A program made the position numbers and the translations under genes. Below the pieces are notes generated by a model, which did no database searches, was not told the DNA's origin, and was given only the letters and a program-made list of their open reading frames with translations. This document shows, in pieces, positions 8,780 through 17,400 of a stretch of DNA of 21,543 bases. Every line of letters begins with the position of its first letter. Positions within the stretch are counted from its first letter, which is position 1. Source of the DNA: Chara braunii (Eukaryota; Streptophyta; Charophyceae; Charales; Characeae); the NCBI GenBank assembly GCA_003427395.1, contig BFEA01000248.1, forward strand, positions 223,704-245,246. The letters are read 5' to 3'.

Positions 8780-9590
8780 CTAAAAATCATCTCATGGAAT
8801 GTAAACGGTATGTTGTCTTTGCTCACAAACCAAAGGAAATGGGACAATCTAATCCATGACACCGGCTGGTTCGGGAAAACTCTGCCAGATATACTGTCTC
8901 CAAGAAACACATCTGACCACATCGGATGAACACCAAAGAGCACAGACCCAAATACTAAAAAGACTAAAACGGGCAAAGGAAACGATCTAGGCACCAGCAC
9001 CACGTTCCAATTCGGTCGGACTAGCCATCCTAACCCATGCCAACTCCAGCGCGGCAACTAAGATCGCCAAAACAGCGGAGAACATAGATACAGAGGATGG
9101 CAGATGGGCAAGCCTTGACTTCCACATCTATGAAGAGAGATTCAGACTGATCATGGTATACTGCCCGAATACCCTAGCCCAACGTACACGACTAATTGAA
9201 AACATACTACCAAAATGCGACCATAGTACACAGCTTATCCTAGCAGGAGACTGGAACGCAACTTTGGACCCAGCAAAGGACCGCGTTTCAGGAAGTACAC
9301 AAGGATCGGAACTGACTTAATGGAACGAGGCAACTCCTATCCATGACCTAATGCCCGAAAAAGATCTTATTGACCCGTTTCTGATCCTGTACCCAGACAG
9401 TAAGAAGTTCACCTACGTTAAAAGGAACCGAGGCCAACACATCTCGTCATCAAGAATAAATTATTTCTTAATCTCAAATGCTCTCATAGCCACTATTCAT
9501 AGCATAGTGATAGGAGACATACCCTACTACTCGGGACTAGATCACAAACCAATCACACTACAAATAAAACTAGGATTGTCACCCACCAGA
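8780..9590 (+). other. ORF2 AP-type endonuclease domain
   Basis: This domain nicks target DNA to prime reverse transcription. Visible motifs are IISWNVNG (8789-8809, catalytic Asn in WNVNG), QETHL (8901-8915, catalytic Glu), GDWNATLDPAKDR (near 9249-9287, the GDxN motif), SRINYFLIS (9450-9476) and DHKPI (9540-9554, catalytic His). The conserved Asp of the S-R-I-D-Y motif is Asn here (AAT 9459-9461), a single G-to-A change that should abolish or cripple cleavage. A two-base deletion near 8895-8901 separates the first motif from the rest, and TAG 8988 and TAA 9318 interrupt it. Confidence 0.85.
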
Positions 9591-10149
9591 GACAAAAGTT
9601 TTTTCAAATTCAATAACTCGATATTAAACACCAAAGAGATAAGAGCAGTACTAGCAGCATGCATCAGCCACGACCACTCCAATCAGGATTTCCCGTACCT
9701 TGTCACAACCATTTCGGAAGCCATCGCTAGGGCTTCTCAAGTACTAGCATGAAAAAGGAAGGCGAGGGCAGAAGAGCTCTGCCAAGAAGTAAGAGTAGCA
9801 GAAAGCAATCTACAAAACACACCAGGATGCTGCCTATATGAAACAGTCCTAGAACAAGCCAGACAGGAACTCTCAGATTGGGGAGATTGGAAGAACAAGG
9901 GTCTAAGGATAGGAGCCAGAATAAAGGAATGGGAGGAGAAAAAATGACTAAGTTTTCCTTCAATAAGATCAAAACAAACGCGAGAAACACTATTATAGAA
10001 AAACTCCAAACAGATCAAGGCCCAACTTCAGACCCTCAGCTAATGCTCGCAACAGCAGCGGCCTTCTTCCAGAAGTTGTACACTTCCAAAGAACAAAACC
10101 AACCACAACAGGAGACATCTCAGGCTAGAGCGAAATTCCTCGCACATCT

Positions 10150-11160
10150 TGATTGGACAGTATCAATGGACCAGGCGGAGGCACTCGATGCCCCCATTAG
10201 CGAACAAGAAGTCTTTGAAGCACTGAAATCCATGAAAGCAAACAAAACCCCAGGAATTGACGGGTTGTCCAAAGAGTTTTGGGTAGCTTATTGGCCAGTC
10301 CTTGGTAACGAATACTTCCAAAATCTAGAAAAGGCCTGGGCAAGAGGGACGTTGGGTGGAAAGCAAAGCATCGGCGTAGTCTCCCTCTTATACAAGAAGG
10401 GAGACCCGTCAGACATCAGGAATTACAGGCCTATCTCGCTCCTTACGGTCACATACAAAATTATGGCAAAACTTCTAGCAAATAGAATCAAGTCCATAAC
10501 AAGGAACTGTTTTCATCTGTACACCAAACATGATTCATACCAGGAAGGTTCATCCTAGATAACGCAATGACTCTCTCAGAAGTCGTAAGATATATACAGG
10601 ACAAACGAATGAATGCGGCAATCCTCTTTTTTGACTTCGAAAAAGCTTATGACCAGGTTAAGTGAAACTTCCTCCAACAAAGCATGGAAAAAAAGGGGGT
10701 AGGACCAAATTTTAGAAGATGGGTCCAAATTCTTTACTCTAATGCTCTGAGGAGAGTACAAGTTAACGGGCATATCTCTCAGCCCTATCGCATGACTCGC
10801 TCTGTAAGACAGGGAGACCCCCTTGCCGCCCCTATTTTTTTGTTCATCATGGAAGCTATTGCATCCTTTTTGAGAAAGGACCCGTCGATAGAAAGGCTGA
10901 TAGAGGACATAACACACGCCTTCAATCTGCCCAACACAATCCTTTTCGCAGGCGACCTAACGGTACTTATACGGGCCTCAGACTCCTTTGAAGCACTCAC
11001 AAGAGCGATGCAAGCATTCCAGCTGGCATCAGAAATTAAAATTAATTGGGCCAAAACAATAGGTTGGTGGCTAACAGACCCACAACTGAACCCACCTCGA
11101 AGAACCCCAGAAGGAATGACCTGGAACTGGGGTAACAAACCCCTCAGATTCCTAGGCATC
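10150..11160 (+). other. ORF2 reverse transcriptase domain
   Basis: RVT_1-type non-LTR reverse transcriptase. In order: NKTPGIDGLSKEFW (near 10241), YKKGDPSDIRNYRPISLL (near 10390), FIPGRFILDNA (10534 onward, preceded by a TGA where Gly is expected), motif A FFDFEKAYD (Asp 10633-10635), VRQGDPLAAPIF (10804 onward), the catalytic LFAxD box reading LFAGDL (10942-10959), and RFLGIQM (11146 onward). The first Asp of the catalytic pair is Gly (GGC 10951-10953), which removes a metal ligand. A frameshift lies near 10510-10530. Confidence 0.9.
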
Positions 11161-11890
11161 CAGATGTCTAAATACGGCCCCAATCACGCAATGGCACCAG
11201 TAATAATGAATAGGATGCTGACAAAAATGGGGAGCTGGACAAATGTGTCTTCGGTAGAGCCATGATCCTTAACGCCTCCATCTTCTCAATGCTCTGGTAT
11301 GCAGCAACTATCTGGAGCCCCCCCAAACAACTTAGACACCAACTCAGGAGAAGAGCAGCGGCCTACCTCTGGTCAGGAAACCCTTCCAAGGAACAATTCA
11401 TATCGAAAGTGGCCTGGAAGTATGTTGTCGACAAAAAATCTAAGGGAGGCTTAGGGATCCTTGATCCTGAAACATAGATTAAGGCCCTACAATCCAAATG
11501 GATCCTTAAACTAATCATGTATGATAACTTACCATGGACCCACCTCGCCTTCCGGAGGACACAAAAACTAGCCAAATTCAAAACACCGGACAACATGAAA
11601 GGTTTGTTTTGGATCATGGCCAAATCATGGGCAATGAGGGGCACAATCAGGACAACAGAACTGGAAGAAGAGGAAGCAGGCGATAACGACTTTTGGCGAA
11701 ACCTACTAAAAACATGGAGAGAGATATTATCAGCGAAAGTAAGGGAACCCACAGCCAAGGCAGAAGTGCTCAGACAACTACTCTTCTGCAACCAGTGGAT
11801 TTTGTACACACAAGGGAAGCCTTGGACCCTAACAGCCAAAGACTCAAGATGGGGCTCGTGGGTAGAAAAAGGGGTATGGCAGATCAAGCA

Positions 11891-12000
11891 CCTATGGCAC
11901 AACGAGGAATCGAGATGGAGGACAACATGAGAGCTAAGGAAACAGCCTATGGCACAACGAGGAATCGAGATGGAGGACAACAGGAGAGCTAAGGGAACAG
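11891..12000. repeat. 55-bp tandem duplication inside ORF2
   Basis: 11891-11945 and 11946-12000 are identical except at two positions. The unit starts CCTATGGCACAACGAGGAAT. The length is not a multiple of three. The first copy is entered in frame 0, and the second continues without a stop in frame 1 into the downstream ORF2 sequence, so one unit alone would keep the ancestral frame. It is a post-insertion duplication. Confidence 0.9.
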
Positions 12001-13130
12001 CTAAAAGGTTGCCATAACCTGCAAGAGAATGCCAACCACATGTTAAATTCAATCCCTGAAAGCTGGTTTAGACTTCTCAGAAGCCGACACTGGTGGAAAG
12101 CAGGAGACTGGGCTACGGAGAAGGTTGAACGCCCACCGAAGACAGCCTACCAGTTCCAAACCAGGGAAGGCACAAGAAATGAGTGGCTCATCTGCGACAT
12201 CTACACAATCAAGGACCCAGGTGCATCAACAAGCCTACTAAGCAAAAACTCCACAGGGGAAGTGGCCTGGCATGAATGAACATTAAGGAAGGTGAGAGTA
12301 ATAGAAACACAGGACCGCCGAATTCACAACTCACAAACCAATATCGAGGACTTGGAGATTGACCCGACGGAATGGGCGTGGAAAATGAGATCAGGGAGGC
12401 TCAACGTAGAAAAACGCACCAACATCCTAGAATACACAACCAAACTAGGATACACATTAAGGACAAGGTCACATCCCATAACCCAAATCGTAGGCCAAAG
12501 ATGGGAGACACATTTTGACCTCACCCAAAATTGTATCTCGAAAATCCCCTGGACTGGATTCCTAAACATCAACCAAGTCAAAATAAGAAGCTTTCAGTGG
12601 CTACTCGCCCACCTGGCTCTCCCAGTTAACCAATGGTTGAACAAGAGGAGAAACATTCAAGCTAGGACCCCATTACAAGAGCTATGCGCAATATGCCAGG
12701 AAGACCGCGTGGAAGACGCGGGCCATTGCCTACTACACTGCCCAAAGCACAACAACTCTGGGCCAACACAACCGAACTCTGGCATACAATCACAAACAAA
12801 ACCCTCCCTACTGACCTTCTTACTCTTCTTTTGGGCCTGCACATCCCATCCAATTGGCAGGGGACACGAGACCATTTTCTTTCACACTCAACGTGGCAAC
12901 GTTATGGATGATATGGAAAAGAAGATGTCAAGAGACAATAAACCGTACGTCAATTTCGGTGCAGGAAGCATGGGAAGGAGTCCTAAATACATTAGAGATT
13001 GAATACAGAGGGCGCTGGAAGAGAGTGTGTAGGAAAATAGAGAAGAATATAGCAGATAGAGACAAAATTATTGAGGTTTTTAATAAAAAGCAGCTAGGGG
13101 AAGGGAGAATAGCAACAATCTCCCAGAACA

Positions 13131-13190
13131 GATTACAGTTTGGACAATGGAGACACAACAGACTACAGTTTGGACAATGGAGACACAACA
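13131..13190. repeat. 30-bp tandem repeat at ORF2 C-terminus
   Basis: Two copies of a 30-bp unit (13131-13160, 13161-13190) differ at one base. They are in frame and encode NRLQFGQWRH twice near the end of ORF2. The length is a multiple of three, so the frame is kept. This may be a real family feature or a copy-specific duplication. Confidence 0.85.
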
Positions 13191-13267
13191 GACTAACCAC
13201 ACCGCAATCCTCAGACCCGCCTCAAAATAGATCCCATGTCACAGGAATGTCTATCGGCTCCATTTAA

Positions 13268-14451
13268 ACAACCCAAACACCAGCAGATAGCCCTAAACAG
13301 TGTCAGCTTATCAACCCAGAACAGGAGCACCCAACTACCTAATTTCACCTTAACAGACTAGGCCTTAGCCCCTAACAAACCCCAAACCACAGGATCCCCA
13401 ACGAACTAACCTTAGCACCCAGTGCAGATCAATCTCGAAATAGACCATACCGCATAGGACACTAAGCAACTCAGAAGGAAGATCACTGAAGTACTACCAT
13501 AACCCCTCAGGAATCCAAAATCCCTACGTCGACAGGTCCAGACACGGCCTACAAGAATAAGTAGACAAGCTAGGGCCTAGGGTTATAGCAAGGAGCGCAG
13601 CGAGTGTAACCTCACAGAGCATAGTGTAAGCAGAATTTCACACAAGCAGCCTTATCAGTGGTGCTAGCACGAAAGCAAAACAGACAGTCGAGGAGCTGAG
13701 AGGTATGGACTGGATGGAACATAAAGAATTAAGTCCCAAACATTAGAGCGAACGGATTTCCAGATTAGCAAAAGATAAGAGAAAGTAGCACAGGCTAACT
13801 TAGGCAGGGGCGAGGGGAGGTACATCCTTCCTGATGGAAGCAATCAGGCCTCCCCGCCAGAAGGGGTAAGAGCGTGAGTGTGTTCCCAAAAAGGGGATAA
13901 CTCAGAGGAAAGTAGCAATAAAAACGGTCAGCAGAGAGAAAGGAAGGGTTCACACCCCAAACTAGAGAGAGGAGGGGGTTCAGGGTTTAGGGTTTTAGAG
14001 CCTAAGAACAGCACATCCTTCACTTTTTTAGGAACTAGCAACAGGGAAACCACAACAGCATTACAGCTGAGGGCTTAGGGTTTAAGGTTTAGACAGAGAC
14101 AGGGCAAACAGGACTTAGGGCATCAGAGATTCCAGAAGACTCGTAGGCGTCCCAGATCGCTCTAGCATAACACACCAACCAGACAGCACCACAGCTGAGA
14201 GGAGCGGGACTGGCGTCAGATAGATGGGCAACAACTAGGCAGTTCAATTAGCACAGGCTAACTTAGGCAGGGGCGAGGGGTGGTACATCCTTCCTCAAGG
14301 AAGCAATCAATGCCGTCCACTCAGGCCTCCCAGCCATAATGGGGAGGAGCGTCCGTGAGTCTCTCATGTATTCCATTTGACTTGCCGGGGGAATAGGAAC
14401 CGGACTGTCGCTCCCCAGAATGGTAGGAGCCATAACCAAGAGGTTCCGTTT
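13268..14451 (+). other. LINE 3' UTR with internal direct repeat
   Basis: This is 1.18 kb without coding signal. Two related blocks, 13786-13879 and 14249-14360, both read TAGCACAGGCTAACTTAGGC then AGGGGCGAGGGG, a TACATCCTTCCT hairpin region with GGAAGCAATCA, and AGGCCTCCC; the second has an extra ~15 bp. They lie about 463 bp apart. Between them are telomere-like TTTAGGG stretches (13984-13997, 14071-14090). LINE 3' UTRs usually hold the RT recognition element near the tail; the last 100 bp (hairpin-forming GGAACCGG...GGTTCC, 14396-14448) is the best candidate, by inference only. Confidence 0.65.
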
Positions 14452-14465
14452 AAAAAAAAAAAAAA
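14452..14465 (+). other. LINE poly(A) tail
   Basis: Fourteen consecutive A directly before the right target-site duplication, as expected for insertion by target-primed reverse transcription of a polyadenylated RNA. Confidence 0.9.
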
Positions 14466-14482
14466 GAATCTATAGATTGATT
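14466..14482. repeat. LINE target-site duplication, right copy
   Basis: GAATCTATAGATTGATT is identical to 4299-4315 and marks the 3' boundary. The pre-insertion locus therefore read ...TTTTAAAT, the duplication sequence once, then CGTGGTTG. Downstream, 14483-15036 has no gene I can support; it holds the relative of the 3890 repeat at 14565-14622. Confidence 0.9.
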
Positions 14483-14564
14483 CGTGGTTGTTTTCTTTAG
14501 TACTACTGTGTCCAAGTCGTGGCTATGTCTACAGTTCCACTCAGGGCACTTTTCTGTTCAGCTG

Positions 14565-14622
14565 TTTTGGGCCCTATGGGGCTTGACCCCTTGACCTGTC
14601 CCTTAGCGGGATTTCTCTTAGT
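14565..14622. repeat. Relative of the dispersed repeat at 3890
   Basis: GTTTTGGGCCCTATGGGGCT then TGACCCCTTGACC aligns with 3890-3945 at roughly three quarters identity. It lies just outside the LINE, and its partner lies just outside the other end, so the two may belong to the pre-insertion locus or to a common repeat family. No A-rich tail follows here. Confidence 0.35.
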
Positions 14623-15036
14623 CTAGTGTGCTGTAGTTTTTCTGCAGCTATTTGCTGTAGGCCCCCCGGCCTGTTTGTTCAATTGTTTATTTTCCCCTTT
14701 TCCCGTTCTGAGTCTAGGTGCAGTTCAGCCGTAGGTAGCAGTCCGTAGGTCTGTCGTAGGCTGTAGTTTCAGTTGGCAGAAAAGCCTGGAGGCTGAAGAG
14801 TGCCGGGTTCTTTGCAGGTTCTCTTTTCAAAGTTTGGAATGGGCGGTTTTGGGCAGGAGAGCAGCGCTAAAAGTAGCACTCGTCATCTTCATCCTCTCAG
14901 GGACTACTAGAAGTGGCCATAGCTGGAGACTGCCTGGCGCTGGGGCGACTGCGCAGACTGGAGTCAGTCTGGCGCTGGAAGTTCCATAACCGCAGGGCTG
15001 TTTGGAGGTTAGAGGTCAGTTTGGAGATTAGAGGAC

Positions 15037-15560
15037 ACCAATAGTACTAGCAGCCTCTACTCTAGTCCTTACTGTCCTGGTAGGTTTCTAATCAATAGGC
15101 AACTGGATCAGCAATCAAATCAAGCTTCGCCCGCAGGACCAAGCGGAAACGCAATTAACCTAACCTAACACCGTTCTAAGGAAGAGCAGCAGCCTGTACA
15201 CCAGTCCTGGTAGGTTGCTAACCAATAGGCAACTGGATCAGCAATCAAATCAAGCTTCGCCCGCAGAACCAAGCAGAAACACAGTTACCCTAACCGAACA
15301 CCGATAGTACTAAGGTAGAGCAGCAGCCTCTACACCACTCCTAGTTTAGCACTAACTTAAAAAGCAGGCGGGTTAGCAGTCAAATAAAGCTTAGCCTGCC
15401 AAATTGAGTAGAAAAGCAATTAAACTCCCACTAATAGTAGTAAGGTATAGCAGCACTGCAGCAGCCTTTGCTCCACTCCTGCTAGTTCAGCGTTAACCTG
15501 TTAAGTCGCTAACCGAGAAGCCGATGAGTTGGCAATCAAATGAAGATCAGCCCTCACCCC
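15037..15560. repeat. Four diverged ~130-bp tandem units
   Basis: Units start near 15045, 15180, 15318 and 15451, each with AGCAGCCT-TAC-C, a TCCTGGTAGGTT-like block, AACTGGATCAGCAATCAAAT (later units GTTAGCAGTCAAAT, GTTGGCAATCAAAT), AAGCTTCGCCCGCAG and a purine-rich end with AGTACTAAGGTAGAGCAG. The first two are close (GTCCTGGTAGG at 15074 and 15204, period 130); the third and fourth are more diverged. No coding signal. Confidence 0.75.
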
Positions 15561-15596
15561 ACAGGATGTGTTACATGCCCAGTTGGGCGATGTACA

Positions 15597-15603
15597 TATA
15601 AAA
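15597..15603 (+). promoter_or_regulatory. TATA-box-like site
   Basis: TATAAAA lies 32 bases upstream of the ATG of the open frame at 15635. That spacing leaves almost no 5' UTR, so it fits transcription start near the ATG only loosely. One short motif in AT-containing DNA is weak evidence. Confidence 0.25.
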
Positions 15604-15634
15604 CCGAGGATCCGCAATGTGATAAAAGGACTGA

Positions 15635-16012
15635 ATGGACAATGCAGTGCAAGTGAAATATCAACAAGCAGTGTACATTCTGATACATTCAAAAATGGTG
15701 CTTTATAGTGCAGGGGAAGACTTAGATACAACTCCTGACCTGACCGGGACTGACCTCTATCACGTAGTGCAAGACAGCGCAGCAGATGCGCAGCAGAATG
15801 CTAGAATACCAATGACTAGCCCAATCAATGTTGCAATGCAGACCAAACATACATCATCCTCATCACAAGGTGTGAAGGGACCTGGCGCTACACACAGGAA
15901 GAATGCGCCAGGTCCAAATCATGCACAGATGAAGAGGAGGGGAACAGACGAAGAAGAGGTGGAGAGATGGGAATGTCGTCAACACCAAGTCTTTGTTACA
16001 AGTCCCAAATAA
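15635..16012 (+). CDS. Hypothetical 125-residue open frame
   Basis: The ATG at 15635 gives an open frame beginning MDNAVQVKYQQAVYILIHS and ending in a charged tail (MKRRGTDEEEVERWECRQH). I recognise no domain. Composition is mixed: hydrophilic, Gln/Thr/Ser-rich in the middle, and Lys/Arg/Glu-rich at the end, with no membrane segment or signal peptide. It lies between tandem repeats and CT microsatellites, and follows a TATA-like motif. It could be a first exon (a strong donor-like CAG/GTAAGT occurs downstream at 16250-16258) or a fragment of an unrecognised transposon. Chance is quite possible at this length. Confidence 0.25.
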   Translation: MDNAVQVKYQQAVYILIHSKMVLYSAGEDLDTTPDLTGTDLYHVVQDSAADAQQNARIPMTSPINVAMQTKHTSSSSQGVKGPGATHRKNAPGPNHAQMKRRGTDEEEVERWECRQHQVFVTSPK

Positions 16013-16157
16013 TCCCTCGTCAAAATGTCTGAAGCCCAATGGCAAGTCTGGATCCAAATGTCACCAAGCCCGCTCTCTCATAGTCTGCTGATGCAGTGAA
16101 GTCAGGTAGCGAGAGGGTGAGAGGAAGATGGTGGACTGAGAAGAGGAAGAAGAAGAA

Positions 16158-16290
16158 CTCTCTCTCTCTCTCATATGCCAGGTACTAACCTGTGAAGATG
16201 GCGCTGTGCTGCAGGTACCTCGAAGGCGAAGCTGGAGCTATGGCGCTGCAGGTAAGTATCCCTGGCCTCCGCCCAATCTCTCTCTCTCTC
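16158..16290. repeat. (CT)n microsatellites flanking a GC-rich segment
   Basis: CT runs occur at about 16158-16172 and 16276-16290. Between them are two GCTGCAGGTA occurrences, the second being GCTGCAGGTAAGT, a good splice-donor consensus. I cannot link it to a convincing exon. Confidence 0.5.
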
Positions 16291-16312
16291 TAGTACTACC
16301 CTAGCTCCTAAG

Positions 16313-16382
16313 AGCGCCCAGCGCTGAAGACTACTGCTAACGCTACTAGCGCCCAGCGCTGAAGACTACTGCTAGCGCTACT
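16313..16382. repeat. 35-bp tandem duplication
   Basis: AGCGCCCAGCGCTGAAGACT then ACTGCTAACGCTACT occurs at 16313-16347 and again at 16348-16382 with one base changed. Both copies hold the palindrome AGCGCT. GCT/CTA-rich sequence continues on both sides. Confidence 0.8.
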
Positions 16383-16568
16383 ACTACTCCTGCAGCGCTC
16401 CTCCAGAGTGCTGCTGCCGAATCCTGAAGACTACCTCCTGCCTCCTGAACTGCACGTAAAATGCCTGGGAAGTACCTAGGAACTACCTGCAGCCTGCAGG
16501 GCGAGCCAGTCCTATACAGTGCTGGCCCATCCAGGAGACTGCTCTTGCCAATGCCGAAACGTGCCAGA

Positions 16569-16859
16569 CCCTGGTGTTGAAGCTCAACCAGGGGTTGTCT
16601 TGAAAACAGGCCCAAAATGGCCTGTGCTAAAACCCTGGTTTGGTGCCTGAGTTTCAGGGCAGGTCGAACTCATGAGGGCCTGAAAATGGCCCTCAGTTTC
16701 AGGCTGAAAAGACTCAGGGCCGGAAAGGCCCTGATTTAGGCTGAAACGACACAGGGCCTGTAGGCCCTTGTTTTCAGGCTTTCAGGCTGAAACTACACGG
16801 GGCCTGTAGGCCTTTGTTTTCAAGCTTTCGGCACGTCATGGGCCTGAAAGTGGCCCGTG
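16569..16859. repeat. Array of GGCC-type short hairpins
   Basis: Small inverted repeats follow each other every 25-46 bp: CCCTGGT/ACCAGGG (16569-16593); ACAGGCC/GGCCTGT (16606-16625); CCTGA/TCAGG (16646-16658); GAGGGCC/GGCCCTC (16674-16694); CAGGGCC/GGCCCTG (16715-16733); AGGGCC/GGCCCT (16753-16768); GGCC/GGCC plus wobble pairs (16799-16814); GGGCC/GGCCC extended to CATGGGCC/GGCCCGTG (16837-16859). Part arises from a 46-bp tandem unit beginning CTGAAAC (16741-16786, 16787-16832), but the stems differ in sequence while keeping pairing. Function unknown. Confidence 0.6.
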
Positions 16860-17190
16860 CAGCCTGTTGCAGGCGCAGCATGTAACAGGATGCCACCCAA
16901 CCTCCGACACTGTGCCAGTTGCTCACTCCACATCTAAACCCTATGCACCATGCTCCTCCCTCTAGAACCTTCATGCTCCATCGCTCAATCAGGTTGGTTG
17001 AGATCAAGCTGTGTAGGACACATTCAGAGATGGACACCCTGCATCCTGTTCCAGTCCTCAACCAGTTGCACCTTTCAAGTGAGTGACTGCATGTACATTC
17101 AACCGTGTTTTCGCTGCCTTGGTCAAATTTTTCTTCATTTTGTGCATGCTTGTGACAATGTTTGTCTGTGATTCGAAGTTTGTAAGGTGG

Positions 17191-17256
17191 GTGCATTTGT
17201 GTGCATTTGTGTGCATTTGTGTGCATTTGTGTGCATTTGTGTGCATTTGTGTGCAT
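17191..17256. repeat. 10-bp minisatellite, 6.6 perfect units
   Basis: GTGCATTTGT is repeated six times without change, then GTGCAT. The period is close to one helical turn and the unit carries a GTGCAT core. The His/Thr/Cys-rich minus-strand open frame across it (16774-17376) is made by the repeat and is not a gene. The surrounding 16860-17400 shows nothing else recognisable. Confidence 0.9.
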
Positions 17257-17400
17257 GCAGTTCTGAGCTGATTGCAGACTCAGAAGAGGATGTGCAGGTT
17301 TCCCAATAGACAAACTTGGAAAGGCAGAGATGAGGTTGGGAACAATGAAATGAACCAAGTACTCCTCGAGTTCCACCTCACATACATCAATGAGAGTTCA

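Larger units (their letters stand above)
8687..13267 (+). pseudogene. LINE ORF2: AP endonuclease, reverse transcriptase, zinc motif (broken)
   Basis: About 1,526 codons, starting 28 bp after ORF1 (original start unclear; no good in-frame ATG precedes the endonuclease). The order is endonuclease 8780-9570, linker, RT about 10150-11160, then a long C-terminal region with a zinc motif near 12684-12745. Lesions: frameshift about 8895-8901; TAG 8988-8990; TAA 9318-9320; TGA 9750-9752; one A lost in the run at 9939-9944; frameshift about 10510-10530; TGA 10531-10533; TGA 10663-10665; frameshift about 11240-11260; TAG 11475-11477; a 55-bp duplication 11891-12000; TGA 12277-12279; one C lost at about 12741-12743; frameshift about 12885-12895. 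The final stop is 13265-13267. Between lesions the protein reads smoothly, so the copy decayed after insertion. Confidence 0.88.
11262..13267 (+). other. ORF2 C-terminal region with zf-RVT-like zinc motif
   Basis: After the RT comes a region typical of plant L1 ORF2. It includes FGRAMILNAS-type sequence then YAATIWSPPK (11262 onward), GGLGILDPET before TAG 11475, Trp-rich helices (RHWWKAGDWA, near 12085), and a zinc motif C-A-I-C...H-C-L-L-H-C (12687-12740) matching the zf-RVT arrangement at the C-terminus of plant non-LTR RTs. The tail (TLWMIWKRRCQETINR, then NTLEIEYRGRWKRV, frame 2) ends at TAA 13265. The frame passes from 0 to 1 through the 55-bp duplication, from 1 to 0 near 12743 and from 0 to 2 near 12890. 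Confidence 0.8.
4316..14465 (+). mobile_element. Full-length degenerate L1-type LINE retrotransposon (~10.15 kb)
   Basis: A complete non-LTR retrotransposon insertion. It has a 17-bp target-site duplication on both sides, a 5' UTR (4316-5851), ORF1 (5852-8658), ORF2 with AP endonuclease and reverse transcriptase (8687-13267), a 3' UTR (13268-14451) and a 14-A tail (14452-14465). Such elements insert by target-primed reverse transcription: the ORF2 endonuclease nicks DNA and its RT copies the element RNA from the nick. This copy is dead, with stops, frameshifts and active-site changes spread through both ORFs. It is long for an L1 element (commonly 5-8 kb), mostly because ORF1 and both UTRs are large. 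I see no RNase H domain. It could now move only if supplied with proteins in trans. Confidence 0.93.

Noticed and set aside
11363-12052. 229-residue minus-strand open frame
   Set aside because: Antisense of ORF2, whose plus-strand reading shows recognisable L1 sequence throughout.
16250-16258. Splice donor CAG/GTAAGT as evidence of a host gene
   Set aside because: A good consensus match, but no convincing exon or matching acceptor could be linked to it.
17191-17256. CRISPR-like regular repeats
   Set aside because: Units are 10 bp and contiguous with no spacers, in a eukaryotic context; it is a minisatellite.
16774-17376. 200-residue minus-strand open frame
   Set aside because: It is rich in His/Thr/Cys because it reads through the GTGCATTTGT minisatellite and the hairpin array; no domain.
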